DNA of 33,080 nucleotides from Lachnospiraceae bacterium UBA4380 (GCA_002390025.1 DGRU01000026.1:4682-37761), one strand, 5' to 3'. Numbered from the stretch's first letter, positions 1 to 7,232 are shown. Notes: generated from the sequence alone by a model not told the origin. Numbers and translations: made by a program.

Positions 1-474
1 TTCCAGGCCCTGATCAAGCTGGGACTTGTCCCCCACGGCAGGATCACCGGACAGGATGCCCAGTCCCCGACCCTGACCTACAACACCATCGGCCGCCACA
101 TTTCCAAGATGGCCTACACCAAGGTGACTTCCAACAAGAGTCCCTGGCTGGCTCTGGCAGAGCCCGGCGGCGTCTACGTCAATCCCGCTTCCCACGGCGA
201 GGGACGTTTCGTTGCTCCCGCCGAGTGGATCAGAAAGCTGGAGGAGAACGGCCAGATCGCGACCCGCTACTGCGATCCCGACGGCAATGTCTCCATGGAC
301 GAAGAGTGGAACATCAACGGCTCCTACGCCTCCATCGAGGGCATCACTTCCCCCGACGGCCGCGTCTTCGGCAAGATGGTCCACTGCGAACGCAGCGGCC
401 GCTTTATCAACCTCAATATCGAAGGCGACCAGAACATGCGTCTCTTCGAGGCAGGTGTCAGGTACTTTGAATAA
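1..474 (+). CDS. purL: Phosphoribosylformylglycinamidine synthase, C-terminal end (partial)
   Basis: This is the 3' end of a gene that enters from the left edge, open in frame 1 from base 1 to a TAA at 472-474. The 157 visible residues match the C-terminal glutamine-amidotransferase part of the long single-chain FGAM synthase used by clostridia. This enzyme converts FGAR, glutamine and ATP to FGAM in purine synthesis. Recognisable pieces are the glycine-rich YVNPASHGEGRF stretch, with the His and Glu expected near the amidotransferase active site, and the segment GKMVHCERSG close to the end. The catalytic Cys would lie outside the window. The last 23 bases of the gene, including the stop codon, are repeated immediately downstream. 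Family identity is recognised from sequence; the rest of the protein is not visible. Confidence 0.85.
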   Translation, partial: FQALIKLGLVPHGRITGQDAQSPTLTYNTIGRHISKMAYTKVTSNKSPWLALAEPGGVYVNPASHGEGRFVAPAEWIRKLEENGQIATRYCDPDGNVSMDEEWNINGSYASIEGITSPDGRVFGKMVHCERSGRFINLNIEGDQNMRLFEAGVRYFE

Positions 475-497
475 CAGGTGTCAAGTACTTTGAATAA
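452..497. repeat. Tandem duplication of the purL 3' end and stop codon
   Basis: Bases 452-474 (CAGGTGTCAGG..., ending in the TAA stop of purL) are followed directly by a second copy at 475-497 that differs at one base (G to A). Each copy is 23 bp, so the second TAA is out of frame with the first. This is visible directly in the sequence. Confidence 0.9.
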
Positions 498-517
498 ACA
501 GAAGAGCTGAATTACAG

Positions 518-556
518 AGCAGCCGGAGCAGTGTGGTTCACATCGCTCCGGCTGCT
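518..556 (+). terminator. Hairpin downstream of purL
   Basis: There is a perfect 12-bp stem, AGCAGCCGGAGC (518-529) with GCTCCGGCTGCT (545-556). The 15-base loop can form a further small TGTG/CACA helix. The hairpin lies between purL and queH, but only a weak TATT follows instead of a U-run. It is probably the purL terminator or an RNA 3'-end stabiliser. Confidence 0.55.
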
Positions 557-588
557 TATTGGACAATGATTCCCGGGAGAAGAGGAAA

Positions 589-1260
589 TTGGAAAACAAG
601 ATCAATTACAGCAGACAGACACAGAAAATCATAGACAGGATCGAGTCGCGCAGGGATGCGGACGATCCCCCGCGCCTTCTGCTCCACAGCTGCTGCGCGC
701 CCTGTTCAAGCCACTGCATGGAGTATCTGCGCGAGCATTTTCTGCTGACCGTATTCTATTATAATCCCAACATCACGATCCCGGGAGAATACCAAAAGCG
801 CCTCGCCGAAGAAAAGCGTCTCATCGCCGCCTACAACCGCCAGGTGGAGGAGCAGGATTTTACGGGAATGCACTCGACAGCCCGGGCCCGGCGGATCGAG
901 ATCCTCGAAGCGCCCTATGACCCGGATAACTGGTTCAGAGCCGTCGCTGGACTTGAGGGCTGTCCCGAGGGAGGAGAGCGGTGCACCGTATGCTTTGAGA
1001 TGCGGCTGGAAAAGGCCGCGCAGGCAGCGGCAGAGGGCGGATTTGATTATTTCACCACCACACTCACCATCAGTCCCCTCAAGGACGCACAGAGGCTCAA
1101 TTTTATCGGAGAGCAAATGGCGAAAAAGTACGGCACGGCCTGGCTGCCCTCGGACTTCAAGAAAAAGGACGGCTACAAGAGGTCCATCGAACTCTCCAGG
1201 GAATTCGGCCTCTACCGCCAGAACTACTGCGGATGCGTTTTTTCACAGAACCCTGTATGA
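589..1260 (+). CDS. queH: Epoxyqueuosine reductase QueH
   Basis: QueH (former DUF208) reduces epoxyqueuosine to queuosine at the wobble base of GUN-reading tRNAs, using iron-sulfur chemistry, and is the non-homologous replacement for QueG. The protein (223 aa from the start chosen here) has the diagnostic N-terminal pair CCAPC at residues 35-39, a central CTVC motif, the TTTLTISPLK segment and a C-terminal YCGCVFS. These cysteines bind the metal cluster in characterised members. I chose TTG at 589 because a GGAGAAGAGG ribosome-binding site ends 4 bases upstream and the protein then begins MENKINY, as is typical of the family. A TTG at 559 would add 10 residues that overlap the right arm of the upstream hairpin. 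It is a stand-alone gene; queuosine partner genes are not in the window. Confidence 0.9.
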   Translation: MENKINYSRQTQKIIDRIESRRDADDPPRLLLHSCCAPCSSHCMEYLREHFLLTVFYYNPNITIPGEYQKRLAEEKRLIAAYNRQVEEQDFTGMHSTARARRIEILEAPYDPDNWFRAVAGLEGCPEGGERCTVCFEMRLEKAAQAAAEGGFDYFTTTLTISPLKDAQRLNFIGEQMAKKYGTAWLPSDFKKKDGYKRSIELSREFGLYRQNYCGCVFSQNPV

Positions 1261-1262
1261 AC

Positions 1263-1291
1263 TTGACAAAACGGACGGATTTTGACATGAT
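1263..1291 (+). promoter_or_regulatory. Candidate argS promoter
   Basis: TTGACA (1263-1268) is 17 bp from CATGAT (1286-1291). A second TTGACA lies at 1282-1287, followed 16 bp later by GAAAAT (1304-1309). Either could drive argS, leaving a leader of roughly 100-120 nt. I see no T-box sequence (no GGTGG.ACCGCG) in that leader. A small GCGAAAA/TTTTCGC hairpin sits at 1347-1367. Confidence 0.4.
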
Positions 1292-1417
1292 TGTGAGATT
1301 AATGAAAATGAAATAATACTTCAAGTGAGCGGTGTCGGGGATTTTGGCGAAAAAGCATTGTTTTCGCGCAGATCCTCCTGTGGCAGCCGCTTCTTCGAAT
1401 GACAGAAAGGGGAAAAA

Positions 1418-3208
1418 TTGGAGCAGTTTCTGAACCTGATTTCAAAAGAGATGGAATCCGCCTTCGAAGCGGCGGGATATGACAGTGCATTGGGAAGGGT
1501 GACAGTATCGAACCGCCCCGACCTCTGCGAATATCAGTGCAACGGTGCCATGGCAGGTGCAAAGCGCTACCGCAAAGCGCCCTTTATGATCGCTGACGAC
1601 GTTGCCGGGGCACTCGCGGCCAAAAATGACGGCACAGGCTCCGCAGTCTTTTCCAAGGTGGAAGTCGTCAAGCCCGGTTTCCTGAACCTGGATGTGAAAG
1701 AGAGCTTTCTGCAGTCTTATCTGCAGCAGATGAGCGCGGATCAGCGTCTCGGCATGCCGCTTCCGGAAAAGCCTGAGAAGATCATCATCGACTACGGCGG
1801 CCCCAATGTTGCCAAGCCCCTGCATGTCGGTCATCTGCGCAGCGCAGTCATCGGTGAGGCGGTCAAGCGCATCGCCCGCTTCCACGGAGAGGATGTCATC
1901 GGTGATATCCATCTGGGAGACTGGGGCCTGCAGATGGGCCTGGTGATCACCGAGCTCAAAAAGCGCATGCCCGGACTTCCTTATTTTGATCCCTCTTTTG
2001 AAGGAGAATATCCCGACCAGGCGCCTTTTACCGTCTCCGAACTCGAAGAGATCTATCCCTTTGCCAGTGCAAAATCCAAACAGGATCCCGAATACTACGC
2101 CGAGGCAATGGACAATACACGCCGCCTGCAGGACGGAGAGCGCGGCCTCTATGCCCTCTGGCAGAAGATCGTCGCAGTCTCCGTGGCGGACATGAAGCGC
2201 AACTATGAAAATCTTGATGTCAGCTTTGATCTGTGGAACGGCGAGGCCAGTGTCCACCCCGTGATCCCCGGCATGGTCGAGGACATGAAAAAGGGCGGAT
2301 ATGCCTATGAGAGCCAGGGCGCTCTGGTCATCGACGTCGCTGAGGAGACCGACTCCAAGGAGATCCCTCCCTGTATCGTCCTCAAGTCTGACGGCGCCTC
2401 CCTCTATACGACGACCGATCTGGCGACCATCAAGGAGCGCGTGGAGAAATACAGCCCCGACAAGATCATTTACATCACCGACAAGCGCCAGGAACTGCAC
2501 TTTACCCAGGTCTTCCGCGCGGCGGCAAAATGCGGCCTGGTAGACGGTGAGACAGAGCTTGTCCACATCGGCTTCGGAACCATGAACGGCAAAGACGGCA
2601 AGCCCTTTAAGACCCGCGAGGGCGGCGTCATGCGGCTGGAGACCCTCATCGCCGACATCGACGCCGAGATGCTCTCCAAGATCAGCACCAACCCCGAGAT
2701 CCCTGCCGATGAGGCTGAACAGACCTCCCGCCAGGTTGCTCTCGCGGCCCTCAAATACGGCGACCTGTCCAACCAGGCCTCCAAGGACTATGTTTTCGAC
2801 ATCGAGAAATTTACTTCCTTCGAAGGCGACACAGGCCCCTATATCCTCTATACCATCGTCCGCATGCGCTCCATCCTGCAGCGCTATGCAGAGCAGCCCG
2901 GCGCCAAAGATCCCGCTTCTCTCACTGCCGGCCTGCCCGCCGGACCTGTTGAAAAGAAGCTGATGATGGACATCGCAGGCTTCAACGCCATGATGGAAGG
3001 CGCCTATGCAGACTGCGCGCCCCACAGGATCTGCGCCTATATTTACCAGCTTTCCAACGACTTCAACTCCTTCTACCATGCCACCAGGATCCTCACCGAA
3101 CAGGATCAGGCACAGAAAGAGTCCTGGATCGCGCTCCTTGATCTGACAGAGCGCGTCCTCTCCAGGTGCATCGATGTACTCGGTTTTTCGGCTCCTTCAC
3201 GTATGTAA
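1418..3208 (+). CDS. argS: Arginyl-tRNA synthetase
   Basis: This is a class I aminoacyl-tRNA synthetase that charges tRNA-Arg. The 596-aa length is normal for the family. The order of parts is as expected: an N-terminal Add1 domain (residues 1-about 110), then the Rossmann catalytic core with the HIGH-type motif HVGH at 136-139 in the segment PNVAKPLHVGHLRSAV. Next come GDIHLGDWG and the KPFKTREGG segment, where many ArgRSs have a degenerate KMSKS. The C-terminal anticodon-binding helical domain follows (DYVFDIEKFTSFEGDTGPYI onwards, ending near VLGFSAPSRM). The start codon is TTG at 1418, preceded by a GAAAGGGG ribosome-binding site. No in-frame ATG gives a better N-terminus. It is a stand-alone gene. 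Confidence 0.96.
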   Translation: MEQFLNLISKEMESAFEAAGYDSALGRVTVSNRPDLCEYQCNGAMAGAKRYRKAPFMIADDVAGALAAKNDGTGSAVFSKVEVVKPGFLNLDVKESFLQSYLQQMSADQRLGMPLPEKPEKIIIDYGGPNVAKPLHVGHLRSAVIGEAVKRIARFHGEDVIGDIHLGDWGLQMGLVITELKKRMPGLPYFDPSFEGEYPDQAPFTVSELEEIYPFASAKSKQDPEYYAEAMDNTRRLQDGERGLYALWQKIVAVSVADMKRNYENLDVSFDLWNGEASVHPVIPGMVEDMKKGGYAYESQGALVIDVAEETDSKEIPPCIVLKSDGASLYTTTDLATIKERVEKYSPDKIIYITDKRQELHFTQVFRAAAKCGLVDGETELVHIGFGTMNGKDGKPFKTREGGVMRLETLIADIDAEMLSKISTNPEIPADEAEQTSRQVALAALKYGDLSNQASKDYVFDIEKFTSFEGDTGPYILYTIVRMRSILQRYAEQPGAKDPASLTAGLPAGPVEKKLMMDIAGFNAMMEGAYADCAPHRICAYIYQLSNDFNSFYHATRILTEQDQAQKESWIALLDLTERVLSRCIDVLGFSAPSRM

Positions 3209-3210
3209 GG

Positions 3211-3223
3211 GGCACCGCGTGCC
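3211..3223 (+). terminator. Small hairpin after argS
   Basis: GGCAC CGC GTGCC forms a 5-bp perfect stem with a triloop beginning 3 bases after the argS stop codon. An AT-rich stretch rather than a clean U-run follows. It is at best a weak terminator. Confidence 0.3.
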
Positions 3224-3234
3224 ATATACAATTA

Positions 3235-3263
3235 TTTACAATCGAAAGTAAACGTGTTATGGT
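3235..3263 (+). promoter_or_regulatory. Candidate promoter of the P-loop gene / dapAB
   Basis: TTTACA (3235-3240) is 17 bp from TATGGT (3258-3263), with a TG one base upstream of the -10 (extended -10). Transcription would start near 3270 and give a leader of about 95 nt. That leader can fold a stem CTGCGCA (3291-3297) with TGCGGCAG enclosing a small CACT/AGTG hairpin. The prediction rests on consensus matches only. Confidence 0.4.
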
Positions 3264-3365
3264 ACTGTAAAGCGTTAATTCGCCACTGTACTGCGCAAGG
3301 GCATCATGTGTTCAACTCACTGTCAGTGTGCGGCAGCAAAACAGTATCGATCATGAGGTGTTCGA

Positions 3366-3869
3366 ATGGAGAAAGGTAAGATTACCGTCTTTTTCGGAGA
3401 AGGAAGGGGCAAGTCGGCGGCTGCGCTCGGCATGGCGCTGGACGCCGCAGCAGACGGAAAAACGGCCGTCATCATTCAGTTTCTGAAGGGCAGAGGACTG
3501 GCTGAGTCGATCTTCTGTAAACGCATGGAGCCGGATATCAAGATCTTCCGCTTCGAGAAATCGGAAGTGGACTACGACGATCGTACCCTCGAACAGAGAG
3601 AGGACGATGTCTCGAGCATCCGCAACAGTCTCGGATTTGCCAGAAAGGTGCTCGCCACAGGCGAATGCGACCTTCTCGTCCTGGATGAAGTCCTGGGCGT
3701 GATTGATAATCAGATCATCACTGTCGAAGAGCTCGGCGAACTTGTGAGCCAGCGCGACGATACACAGGTTATTCTGACCGGCCGCGTCATGAGCGGAGAA
3801 CTCTGCGCCTTCGTGGACGAGATCTCTCAGATCAGCACTGTCCGGTTTAAGAAATACGAAAACAGTTAA
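3366..3869 (+). CDS. CobO/BtuR-like P-loop ATP:corrinoid adenosyltransferase family protein
   Basis: This 167-aa P-loop protein resembles cob(I)yrinic acid a,c-diamide adenosyltransferases (BtuR/CobO). It has the Walker A-like GEGRGKSAAA at residues 11-20, the family's IQFLKGRG segment (about 37-45) and the acidic LLVLDEVLGV strand that corresponds to Walker B (about 101-110). A VILTGR motif follows. The canonical CobO P-loop is usually GKGKGKTTAA, so GEGRGKS is somewhat divergent. The gene is preceded by GAGGTG and lies 60 bp upstream of dapA, in the same direction and without an obvious terminator. Its physiological link to lysine synthesis is unclear, and no other cobalamin genes are visible. 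It may be a true adenosyltransferase or a repurposed relative; the family call is firm, the activity is inferred. Confidence 0.75.
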   Translation: MEKGKITVFFGEGRGKSAAALGMALDAAADGKTAVIIQFLKGRGLAESIFCKRMEPDIKIFRFEKSEVDYDDRTLEQREDDVSSIRNSLGFARKVLATGECDLLVLDEVLGVIDNQIITVEELGELVSQRDDTQVILTGRVMSGELCAFVDEISQISTVRFKKYENS

Positions 3870-3929
3870 TTACATTACATTTATATTTAAGAAGATATTC
3901 TTTGAACGGCATTTTTACGGAGGAAGAAC

Positions 3930-4823
3930 ATGTCTATTTTTAAAAGCGCAGGAGTCGCCATCATCACCCCCTTCAAAGAGGATGATTATTCTGTCAACTA
4001 CGACGCATTCGCCGAGCTGATCGATTTCCAGATCGACAACGGCACAGACGCCATCATCGTCTGCGGTTCCACCGGCGAGGCTGCTACCATGACAGAGCAG
4101 GAGCATCTGGACGTCTGTAAGTTCTGCATCGATTATACCAAGAAGCGCGTTCCCGTCATCGCGGGCAGCGGTTCCAACTGCACACAGACTGCAATGAACC
4201 TCTCCAAAGAGCTCGCCGGCTACGGCGCCGACGGTCTTCTGGTCATCCACCCCTATTACAACAAGGGTACACAGAACGGCCTCTACAAGCACTTTAAAAT
4301 GGTCGCAGATGCCTCCGACGGCTGCCCGATCATTCTCTACAACGTTCCCAGCCGCACCGGCGGAAACATCAACCCCGAGACGGTTGCCCGCCTTGTCAAG
4401 GAAGTTCCCAACATCGTCGGTATCAAGGAAGCCAGCGGCAACATCAGCCAGATCGTCAAGATCATGACCCTGACCGACGGCAATATCGATCTCTATTCCG
4501 GAAATGACGACCAGGTCGTTCCGCTTATGTCCATGGGCGGACTCGGCGTTATCTCTGTCGTCTCCAACATTGCTCCCCGCGCAGTTCACGACATGTGCGA
4601 GAAGATGCTCGCCGGCGATGTCAAGGGCGCGGCACAGATCCAGAAAGACACACTTGATCTTTGTGAGAATCTCTTCAGCGAAGTCAACCCCATCCCTGTC
4701 AAGAAGGCCGTCAACCTGATGGGCTTCAACGCAGGCCCGCTTCGCATGCCCCTCACCGAGATGGAAGATGCGCACGCAAAGAAGCTCGAGGAAGCCATGC
4801 GCAATTTCGGAATCCTGAAATAA
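3930..4823 (+). CDS. dapA: 4-hydroxy-tetrahydrodipicolinate synthase
   Basis: DapA condenses pyruvate with aspartate semialdehyde, the first committed step of diaminopimelate/lysine synthesis in the cytosol. The 297-aa TIM-barrel shows GSTGE (46-50, with the catalytic Thr at 48), the catalytic Tyr in LYNVPSRTG (Tyr137), and the Schiff-base Lys in GIKEASGN (Lys166). Tyr109/110 in HPYYNKG corresponds to the inter-subunit tyrosine of the proton relay. The start ATG follows a GGAGGAAG ribosome-binding site. dapB begins 24 bp downstream with its own GGAGGAG, so the two form an operon, probably with the P-loop gene in front. Confidence 0.97.
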   Translation: MSIFKSAGVAIITPFKEDDYSVNYDAFAELIDFQIDNGTDAIIVCGSTGEAATMTEQEHLDVCKFCIDYTKKRVPVIAGSGSNCTQTAMNLSKELAGYGADGLLVIHPYYNKGTQNGLYKHFKMVADASDGCPIILYNVPSRTGGNINPETVARLVKEVPNIVGIKEASGNISQIVKIMTLTDGNIDLYSGNDDQVVPLMSMGGLGVISVVSNIAPRAVHDMCEKMLAGDVKGAAQIQKDTLDLCENLFSEVNPIPVKKAVNLMGFNAGPLRMPLTEMEDAHAKKLEEAMRNFGILK

Positions 4824-4847
4824 GAAAAAAGAGCGGAGGAGACACAG

Positions 4848-5603
4848 ATGGTTAAGGCAATACTTCACGGCGCCTGCGGGCGTATGGGACATATGATCGC
4901 GGATATCGTTTCCAGAGATGCCGGCATCGAGATCGTTGCCGGAGTCGACGCATTCGGAAGCGCCTACGCGGATTTCCCCGTTTACGCATCCATTGATGCC
5001 TGCACGGAAGAGGCGGATGTCATCATCGATTTTTCAACGGCGGCGGCCATGGAAGGCCTGTTTGCCTACGGCGCCTCCCGGAAAATCCCTCTGGTGGTTT
5101 GCACCACAGGCCTGTCCGCTGAACAGACTCAGGCTATGAAGCAGACAGCGGAAAAGGTCGCGGTCCTCAAGAGCGCCAACATGTCCCTGGGCATCAACCT
5201 GCTTCAGACCCTGCTTGCAGAGGCGGCTCCCAAACTTGCGGCGGCAGGATTTGATATCGAGATCGTCGAAAAGCATCACAACCAGAAGCTCGATGCTCCC
5301 AGCGGAACAGCGATCGCTCTGGCCGACAGCATCAATGACGCCATGGACGGCGCCTATGAATATACCTATGACCGCAGCACCAGGCGCGAGAAGCGCCGTG
5401 AGAAGGAGATCGGGATCTCCGCAGTCCGCGGCGGTACTATCGTCGGAGATCACGACGTGATCTTTGCGGGAGAGGACGAAGTGATCACCTTCTCCCACAG
5501 GGCCTACAGCCGCGCCGTATTCGGCAAGGGTGCGGTCGAGGCCGCAAAGTTCCTTGCAGGCAGACCCGCAGGCCTTTATACCATGCACGATGTTCTTGCA
5601 TAA
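4848..5603 (+). CDS. dapB: 4-hydroxy-tetrahydrodipicolinate reductase
   Basis: DapB is the NAD(P)H-dependent reductase that follows DapA in lysine/diaminopimelate synthesis. The 251 residues fit the family. The N-terminal Rossmann motif is GACGRMG (8-14), followed by IIDFSTAAA. The signature EKHHNQKLDAPSGTA lies at 141-155, with catalytic His143/His144, Lys147 and the substrate-binding PSGT (151-154). The C-terminal part has the typical VGDHDVIFAGEDEVI segment. The stop codon TAA (5601-5603) lies inside the first unit of a degenerate ~17-bp tandem repeat, and a palindromic element begins 10 bases after the stop. The stop region therefore looks remodelled, but the coding sequence appears intact. 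Confidence 0.97.
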   Translation: MVKAILHGACGRMGHMIADIVSRDAGIEIVAGVDAFGSAYADFPVYASIDACTEEADVIIDFSTAAAMEGLFAYGASRKIPLVVCTTGLSAEQTQAMKQTAEKVAVLKSANMSLGINLLQTLLAEAAPKLAAAGFDIEIVEKHHNQKLDAPSGTAIALADSINDAMDGAYEYTYDRSTRREKRREKEIGISAVRGGTIVGDHDVIFAGEDEVITFSHRAYSRAVFGKGAVEAAKFLAGRPAGLYTMHDVLA

Positions 5604-5873
5604 AGAAGTATCCGTTACTGTACAGACCCACCTGAACTCGAGGTGTTTTTGCGTGGTTTCCAACGCAAAAACCCGAGTTAAACGGCGTTCGCCCCATTCG
5701 CGGAGCGAATTTAGCATGGGCGAACGCAAGTTACTGTCACGCCCCTCGAGAGGGCGTGAACAGTAACAAGTATCCTGCATAAAGAGATTTTTTTATAAAG
5801 AAATCTTTTCATAAAGAGGTTTTCTGCATAGAGAGGGATTCCGTATAAACAGGTATCCTGCAGAAAGAAGTCA
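5593..5873. repeat. Degenerate ~17-bp tandem repeat starting at the dapB stop
   Basis: One unit with approximate consensus TTTCTGCATAAAGAGGTA spans the dapB stop (5593-5610). Six more degenerate units run from about 5771 to 5873, with cores GCATAAAG, TATAAAG, CATAAAG, GCATAGAG, GTATAAAC and GCAGAAAG. The run is interrupted by the 154-bp palindromic element at 5614-5767. Most units keep an ATAA, so the stop trinucleotide is repeated too. No gene is visible between 5604 and 5912. Confidence 0.7.
5614..5767. mobile_element. MITE-like palindromic element after dapB
   Basis: The element starts GTTACTGTACAG and ends as the inverse complement of GTTACTGTTCAC, giving terminal inverted repeats that match at 10 of 12 positions. 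It is flanked by the 8-bp direct repeat AAGTATCC (5606-5613 and 5768-5775). Inside are three successive hairpins: GTTTTTGCGT/ACGCAAAAAC with outer AACTCG/CGAGTT (5635-5679), GCGTTCGCCC(C)AT/ATGGGCGAACGC with inner ATTCGC/GCGAAT (5685-5727), and GTTACTGTCACGCCC/GGGCGTGAaCAGTAAC (5730-5767). There is no coding potential. The direct repeat may instead belong to the surrounding tandem array, so the transposition interpretation is an inference. Confidence 0.55.
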
Positions 5874-5912
5874 GAGAGCAGACAGACAAACAGGAAGAAG
5901 GCAGAGAAAGCG

Positions 5913-6791
5913 ATGAGACTACGTCCCTGTATCGATATTCACGGAGGTTGTGTCAAGCAGATCGTCGGTGGTTCGATCAGAGAAGGACAGGCGGTGACGG
6001 AAAACTTTGTATCCGAACGAGATGCTGCCTATTACGCATCGCTCTACCGCGAAAAAGGACTTGCCGGAGGACATATTATCCTGCTCGACAGCGCAGCAGC
6101 GGACCCACAGGCCTATGAGGCGGACCGCGCCCAGGCGCTTTCCGCGCTGGCAGCCTATCCCGGAGGAATGCAGATCGGCGGCGGGATCACCCCGGAAAAC
6201 GCCGCTCAGTACCTCGATGCCGGTGCCTCCCATGTCATTGTGACCTCCTACGTCTTTCACGGAGGCACTCTCGACGAGGAACGCCTCGAGAAAATGAAGA
6301 GGGCCGTCGGGACTGACCGCCTTGTGCTGGACCTGAGCTGCCGCAGGCTTGCGGATCCTATGACAGAGAAGAGTACCACACCCGGGAACACTGCACCCGG
6401 GCAGGCCGCCCCGCAGGCGGACCCTGCACAGGCCGGACAGTATGCCGTCGTCACCGACAGATGGCAGAAATTCACCCGCTGGATCATCACGCAGGACAAC
6501 CTGTGCGCCCTTCGAAACCACTGCAGCGAGTTTCTCATTCATGCGGCGGATGTCGAAGGAAAACGCGGCGGGATCCAGGAGGAACTGGTCGGGATCCTCG
6601 GGACCTTCTGTCAGGCGACAGGATTTCCCGTCACCTACGCAGGCGGCGTGCATGCCGCCCGGGACCTGGACCGCATAGCCTCCCTGTCCGGAGGCCGCCT
6701 GGATGTGACTGTCGGCAGTGCCCTGCAGATCTTCGGCGGAAGCCTGGATCTGGATGCACTTGCAGCACAGGCAGCTCAAAAGCGGTCATGA
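5913..6791 (+). CDS. hisA: Eukaryote-type (HIS6-like) ProFAR isomerase
   Basis: This (beta/alpha)8 enzyme should convert ProFAR to PRFAR in histidine synthesis. The sequence is of the fungal/plant HIS6 type rather than the common bacterial HisA. It has MRLRPCIDIHGGCVKQIVGG at the N-terminus, GGHIILLD, GGGIT, LVLDLSCRR (Ser142-Arg145), then DRWQKFTR...EFLIHAADVEGKRGGIQEELV, and finally VTYAGGV and LDVTVGSALQIFGG. Asp8 and the Asp in LDLSC are the expected catalytic pair. At 292 aa it is longer than yeast HIS6 (about 260), largely because of a Pro/Ala/Gln/Thr-rich insert at about 148-171. The ATG follows AGGAAGAAGG. No other his genes are nearby. The last codons and stop are repeated downstream. 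Confidence 0.85.
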   Translation: MRLRPCIDIHGGCVKQIVGGSIREGQAVTENFVSERDAAYYASLYREKGLAGGHIILLDSAAADPQAYEADRAQALSALAAYPGGMQIGGGITPENAAQYLDAGASHVIVTSYVFHGGTLDEERLEKMKRAVGTDRLVLDLSCRRLADPMTEKSTTPGNTAPGQAAPQADPAQAGQYAVVTDRWQKFTRWIITQDNLCALRNHCSEFLIHAADVEGKRGGIQEELVGILGTFCQATGFPVTYAGGVHAARDLDRIASLSGGRLDVTVGSALQIFGGSLDLDALAAQAAQKRS

Positions 6792-6864
6792 CGGAAAACT
6801 CCAAATTAATGATAAAGAAAGCTCAAAAATGGTCATGACGAAAAATCACGAAATGGTCATAACG
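6773..6864. repeat. Repeats of the hisA stop region
   Basis: The 21-bp segment at 6773-6793, which spans the hisA TGA, recurs at 6820-6840 with 19 of 21 bases matching. A third, shorter copy (AAATGGTCATAACG, 6851-6864) matches the second copy at 13 of 14 bases and has TAA where the others have TGA. The copies are separated by A-rich spacers. Confidence 0.75.
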
Positions 6865-6875
6865 GGAACATAACA

Positions 6876-6919
6876 AAAGGGCGTGTGAAAAACGATTTCT
6901 CATTTTTCACACGCCCTTT
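6876..6919. terminator. Bidirectional terminator between hisA and cspA
   Basis: A perfect 17-bp stem, AAAGGGCGTGTGAAAAA (6876-6892) with its complement (6903-6919), encloses a 10-base loop. A-runs and T-runs lie at both ends. It sits between the convergent hisA (+) and cspA (-) and can serve both strands. The remaining DNA up to 7031 shows no further gene. Confidence 0.8.
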
Positions 6920-7031
6920 GCTGTTGCAGTTTATTCGGATCTTCACTGTCCTCACTCTCTGTTCTCCAGTCTGCGAAAGCATATGAGAGAGGAATGACAG
7001 AAAAAATCTTCTTTGCCAAATGGCTTCATAA

Positions 7032-7232
7032 TCAAAGCTTGGTTACGTTGACTGCCTGAGGACCCTTCTGACCCTGGATGACATCATACTCAACAGCCTC
7101 ACCCTCTTCGAGAGACTTGAATCCTTCCTGATTGATTCCGCTGAAGTGTACGAAAACATCATTTCCCTCAGCATCAGAAATAAATCCAAAACCTTTCTGA
7201 TTATTGAACCACTTGACAGTTCCTTTGCTCAT
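7032..7232 (-). CDS. cspA: Cold-shock protein
   Basis: This 66-aa single-domain cold-shock protein is an RNA chaperone of the OB-fold type. It begins [18 protein letters not shown] and contains both nucleic-acid-binding motifs, RNP1 (KGFGFI) and RNP2 (VFVHFSGI). It ends [13 protein letters not shown], as is typical of Gram-positive Csps. The ATG at 7232 is chosen because a GGAGG (7241-7245) lies 8 bases upstream on the minus strand. A more distal TTG would add seven residues that the family lacks. The gene is monocistronic and divergent from yerC, separated by an AT-rich 274-bp region that must hold its promoter and a possible cold-responsive leader. The exact paralogue name (cspA, cspB and so on) cannot be decided. 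Confidence 0.95.
   Translation of the reverse strand: MSKGTVKWFNNQKGFGFISDAEGNDVFVHFSGINQEGFKSLEEGEAVEYDVIQGQKGPQAVNVTKL

Noticed and set aside
1261-1417. T-box leader before argS
   Set aside because: No GGTGG.ACCGCG anti-terminator motif and no recognisable specifier stem.
1442-3079. Long minus-strand open frame (545 codons) opposite argS
   Set aside because: It lies entirely within the well-supported argS gene, has no ribosome-binding site, and its translation is an antisense shadow typical of GC-rich coding DNA.
3264-3365. Standard cobalamin riboswitch
   Set aside because: Only a GCCACTGT-like segment is visible; the GGTGnAAnTCC block and the B12-box are not found. Kept only as a low-confidence leader observation.
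5593-5873. CRISPR or iteron-type origin after dapB
   Set aside because: Units are irregular and degenerate, with no spacers and no replication gene nearby.
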